NCBI GenBank assembly: GCA_934754735.1
Contig: CAKVJE010000013.1
Location: 1 to 30,227, forward strand
Reading direction: 5' to 3'
Length of the DNA: 30,227 nucleotides
Source of the DNA: an uncultured Candidatus Melainabacteria bacterium
GTDB lineage: Bacteria > Cyanobacteriota > Vampirovibrionia > Gastranaerophilales > Gastranaerophilaceae
The stretch's first letter is position 1. Each line of letters starts with the position of its first letter. Position numbers and translations under genes: made by a program. Below the pieces are notes generated by a model that ran no database searches, had not been told where the DNA came from, and saw nothing but the letters and a program-made list of their open reading frames with translations. Of this stretch, positions 29,082 to 30,227 are shown in pieces.

Positions 29082-29450
29082 TTATAAGTTATTATTCGTA
29101 TTTTTTTTTGCTAATTCTTGACGATATTTTTGTGTATTTTTGTGATATGAGTATATTTTTGTTAAATTTTGGACAATGTTTTTATTGAAATAAATAAGAG
29201 GTTCTTTTAGAAGACTTGACACTTCTTTATCGCGATAATTGCAAATTTCTTCAGCAGACAATTTTCCATCTTTATTGGTGTCTATAACATCAAAGCCGGT
29301 TCTCCATTTGTCTATGTCTATGTTTGTGTCTTCTTTGTTTGTGAATTGTTTATTTCGAGTGTCCCCAGCATAATATTTTTTGCTAATTGTGCCTATGTAC
29401 GATAACGTATTGTATTGTATTGTATTGTATTGTATTGTATTGTCGCTCAT
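29082..29450 (-). CDS. EF-hand protein with an in-frame pentanucleotide tract, 122 aa
   Basis: A small hydrophilic protein with no signal peptide or membrane segment. One canonical 12-residue calcium-binding loop is clear: D57-x-N59-x-D61-G62-x-L64-S65-x-x-E68 in DTNKDGKLSAEE. An acidic stretch at 40-49 may be a decayed partner. The C-terminal half is Lys/Asn/Tyr-rich and helical. Directly after MSD the DNA is seven copies of a five-base unit, translated as the periodic NTIQYNTIQYNT. As the unit is not a multiple of three, gain or loss of one copy shifts the frame, and both other frames stop within eight codons. GGAGAAACAGC precedes ATG 29448-29450. The upstream DNA holds copy C of the conserved module. 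Function unknown; likely calcium-responsive and phase-variable. Confidence 0.75.
   Translation of the reverse strand: MSDNTIQYNTIQYNTLSYIGTISKKYYAGDTRNKQFTNKEDTNIDIDKWRTGFDVIDTNKDGKLSAEEICNYRDKEVSSLLKEPLIYFNKNIVQNLTKIYSYHKNTQKYRQELAKKNTNNNL
29408..29442. repeat. Pentanucleotide microsatellite (TATTG)7
   Basis: Seven perfect tandem copies of TATTG (35 bp; CAATA on the coding strand) begin eight bases after the A of the ATG of the EF-hand gene. No other microsatellite of this length is seen in the window. Confidence 0.97.
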
Positions 29451-29484
29451 GCTGTTTCTCCTATCTATAAAAATTAAGTCGTAT

Positions 29485-29553
29485 GTATATATAAAGTATT
29501 TACACTTTAAAAAATTGCTCTTCTAAAAAGAGAAAATTTACATTCTGTTACAA
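29485..29553 (-). promoter_or_regulatory. Conserved upstream module, copy C
   Basis: On the minus strand: TTGTAACAG (29545-29553), GAGCAATTTTTT (ending near 29508), AAATACTT and TATATATAC (29485-29500). The 20-bp box-to-box distance equals that of copies A and B. It lies about 35 bp before the EF-hand gene. The rest of the 29451-29742 gap holds the rpsJ promoter. Confidence 0.7.
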
Positions 29554-29609
29554 AAATGAGGTAAAATTGTAAATTTTTGTAAAATCTTAAAGCAAATCTC
29601 AAGCCTTTG

Positions 29610-29638
29610 TTGACACTATTTTATGTTTGATTTACGAT
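29610..29638 (+). promoter_or_regulatory. Candidate promoter of rpsJ
   Basis: A perfect TTGACA (29610-29615), a 17-bp spacer and TACGAT (29633-29638), about 105 bp before the rpsJ start. A TATAGT at about 29647-29652 is an alternative -10. Confidence 0.5.
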
Positions 29639-29742
29639 TGTTATGCTATAGTCGAAAGAATAGCATAATCTCTTTGTGGTCATTGATTTGACTGCATTTT
29701 GAGGATTATTTGTGTAAAAGACATAAAATAAAGGAATGAAAA

Positions 29743-30060
29743 ATGACAACAGCTAAAAGACAAAGAATTAGAGTTTGTTTAAGATCTTACGAACATAAAT
29801 TAGTTGACGTATCAGCTGAAAAAATCGTAGAAACAGCAAAAAGAACAGACGCTAAAGTAGCAGGTCCTATTCCTTTACCTACAAAAAGACGTATCTATTG
29901 TGTATTGCGTTCACCACACGTAGACAAGAAGTCAAGAGAACACTTCGAAATTCGTACGCACAAACGCATTATCGATATTTACGAACCTACTCAACAAACA
30001 ACTGAAGAATTGAGTAGATTAGACTTACCAGCAGGCGTAGATATTGAAGTAAAATTATAA
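29743..30060 (+). CDS. rpsJ: Ribosomal protein uS10
   Basis: A 105-residue small-subunit protein that also acts in transcription antitermination as NusE. The whole chain matches uS10: [71 protein letters not shown] and the C-terminal [22 protein letters not shown] precedes ATG 29743. In most bacteria rpsJ opens the S10 operon with rplC next, and in cyanobacteria it often closes the str operon after tuf. Here neither tuf nor rplC is beside it inside the window; a repeat element and a possible new promoter follow directly. Confidence 0.98.
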   Translation: MTTAKRQRIRVCLRSYEHKLVDVSAEKIVETAKRTDAKVAGPIPLPTKRRIYCVLRSPHVDKKSREHFEIRTHKRIIDIYEPTQQTTEELSRLDLPAGVDIEVKL

Positions 30061-30066
30061 CTTCAA

Positions 30067-30150
30067 TCCCCTCACCCCTTGAGGGAGAGGGAAGAATTTC
30101 AAGTTGAGCTTTGCGAAACTTAGAAATTCGGGTGTGGGGTTTACCTCTCA
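30067..30150. repeat. Dispersed G/C-rich structured repeat, copy 3
   Basis: Begins six bases after the rpsJ stop with CCCCTCACCCCTTGAGGGAG and ends with TTCGGGTGTGGGG plus TTTACCTCTC. An inner AATTTCAAGTT / AACTTAGAAATT pairing allows nested hairpins. It closely matches copy 1 (596-686) and, in its outer parts, copy 2 (9437-9516). Confidence 0.8.
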
Positions 30151-30162
30151 CAAAAGCCAAAA

Positions 30163-30193
30163 TTGAAAACTTAATAAGCATTATGCATATAAT
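30163..30193 (+). promoter_or_regulatory. Possible promoter for the gene beyond the right edge
   Basis: TTGAAA (30163-30168), a rather long 19-bp spacer and a perfect TATAAT (30188-30193). A ribosome-binding-like GGAAGGTGAA ends the window, so a plus-strand gene probably starts just outside. Confidence 0.4.
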
Positions 30194-30227
30194 GTGAACT
30201 ACGACGTCAGGTAAGACGGAAGGTGAA

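Noticed and set aside
28895..29188. A 97-residue hydrophobic plus-strand frame between rpmE and the EF-hand gene.
   Set aside because: It overlaps rpmE and its promoter and the EF-hand gene antisense, has no ribosome-binding site, and its Phe/Leu richness is expected from AT-rich non-coding DNA.
29408..29442. The TATTG tract as a CRISPR-like or structural satellite array.
   Set aside because: Units are five bases with no spacers, so it is a microsatellite; its position in a coding start makes phase variation the better explanation.

Overview
The window looks like an AT-rich Gram-negative-type chromosome, most consistent with a gut relative of the cyanobacteria (Melainabacteria/Vampirovibrionia, order Gastranaerophilales). 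This is an inference from several signs: a Ycf23/DUF561 TIM-barrel protein (otherwise typical of cyanobacteria and algal plastids), an outer-membrane POTRA/beta-barrel transporter, an LCP-family cell-wall ligase, a SpoIID/LytB-domain protein, frequent TTG starts, and several lineage-restricted 'hypothetical' proteins. No phage, insertion sequence or CRISPR array was recognised.

Layout. 1-1400: a partial unknown gene and a NarL-type response regulator (minus strand). 1650-3860: ilvB-rdgB (minus). 3988-4064: tRNA-Pro(UGG). 4148-6463: rsgA-ispA-DUF212/PAP2 operon (minus) with overlapping ends. 6601-7917: unknown membrane-anchored protein. 8122-9435: LCP protein. 9802-11427: unknown three-fold-repeat membrane protein. 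11545-12156: nitroreductase. 12232-13563: glutamate/aspartate-type symporter (minus). 13706-15918: surE, a DtxR-like regulator and a SpoIID-like protein (plus). 15995-16222: tRNA-Leu(UAA) followed by a scrambled partial duplication. 16297-17856: prmC, a 168-aa unknown and a 56-aa unknown (minus). 18101-21058: DnaJ-like chaperone and TpsB/FhaC-like transporter (minus). 21319-24659: small unknown, DUF561 (minus), HtrA-like protease, uridine-kinase-like P-loop protein, queD. 24660-28629: a PIF1-type helicase with an RQC-like tail, an HNH-like protein and a XerC/D recombinase (all minus). 28712-28912: rpmE (minus). 29082-29450: an EF-hand protein (minus). 29743-30060: rpsJ.

Most genes are housekeeping. 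The unusual signals are these: (1) a seven-unit TATTG pentanucleotide tract inside the start of the EF-hand gene, where both alternative frames stop at once, the hallmark of an on/off phase-variable gene; (2) a strongly conserved upstream module with fixed 20-bp phasing in front of three, perhaps four, uncharacterised genes including that EF-hand gene, suggesting an undescribed regulon; (3) two families of hairpin-forming dispersed repeats placed a few bases after stop codons; (4) several SD-less genes whose -10 box lies 6-9 bases before the ATG, suggesting leaderless mRNAs; (5) a DtxR-like regulator that appears to have lost most metal ligands and gained a Cys-rich tail.

All motif positions were read by eye and no database search was run.
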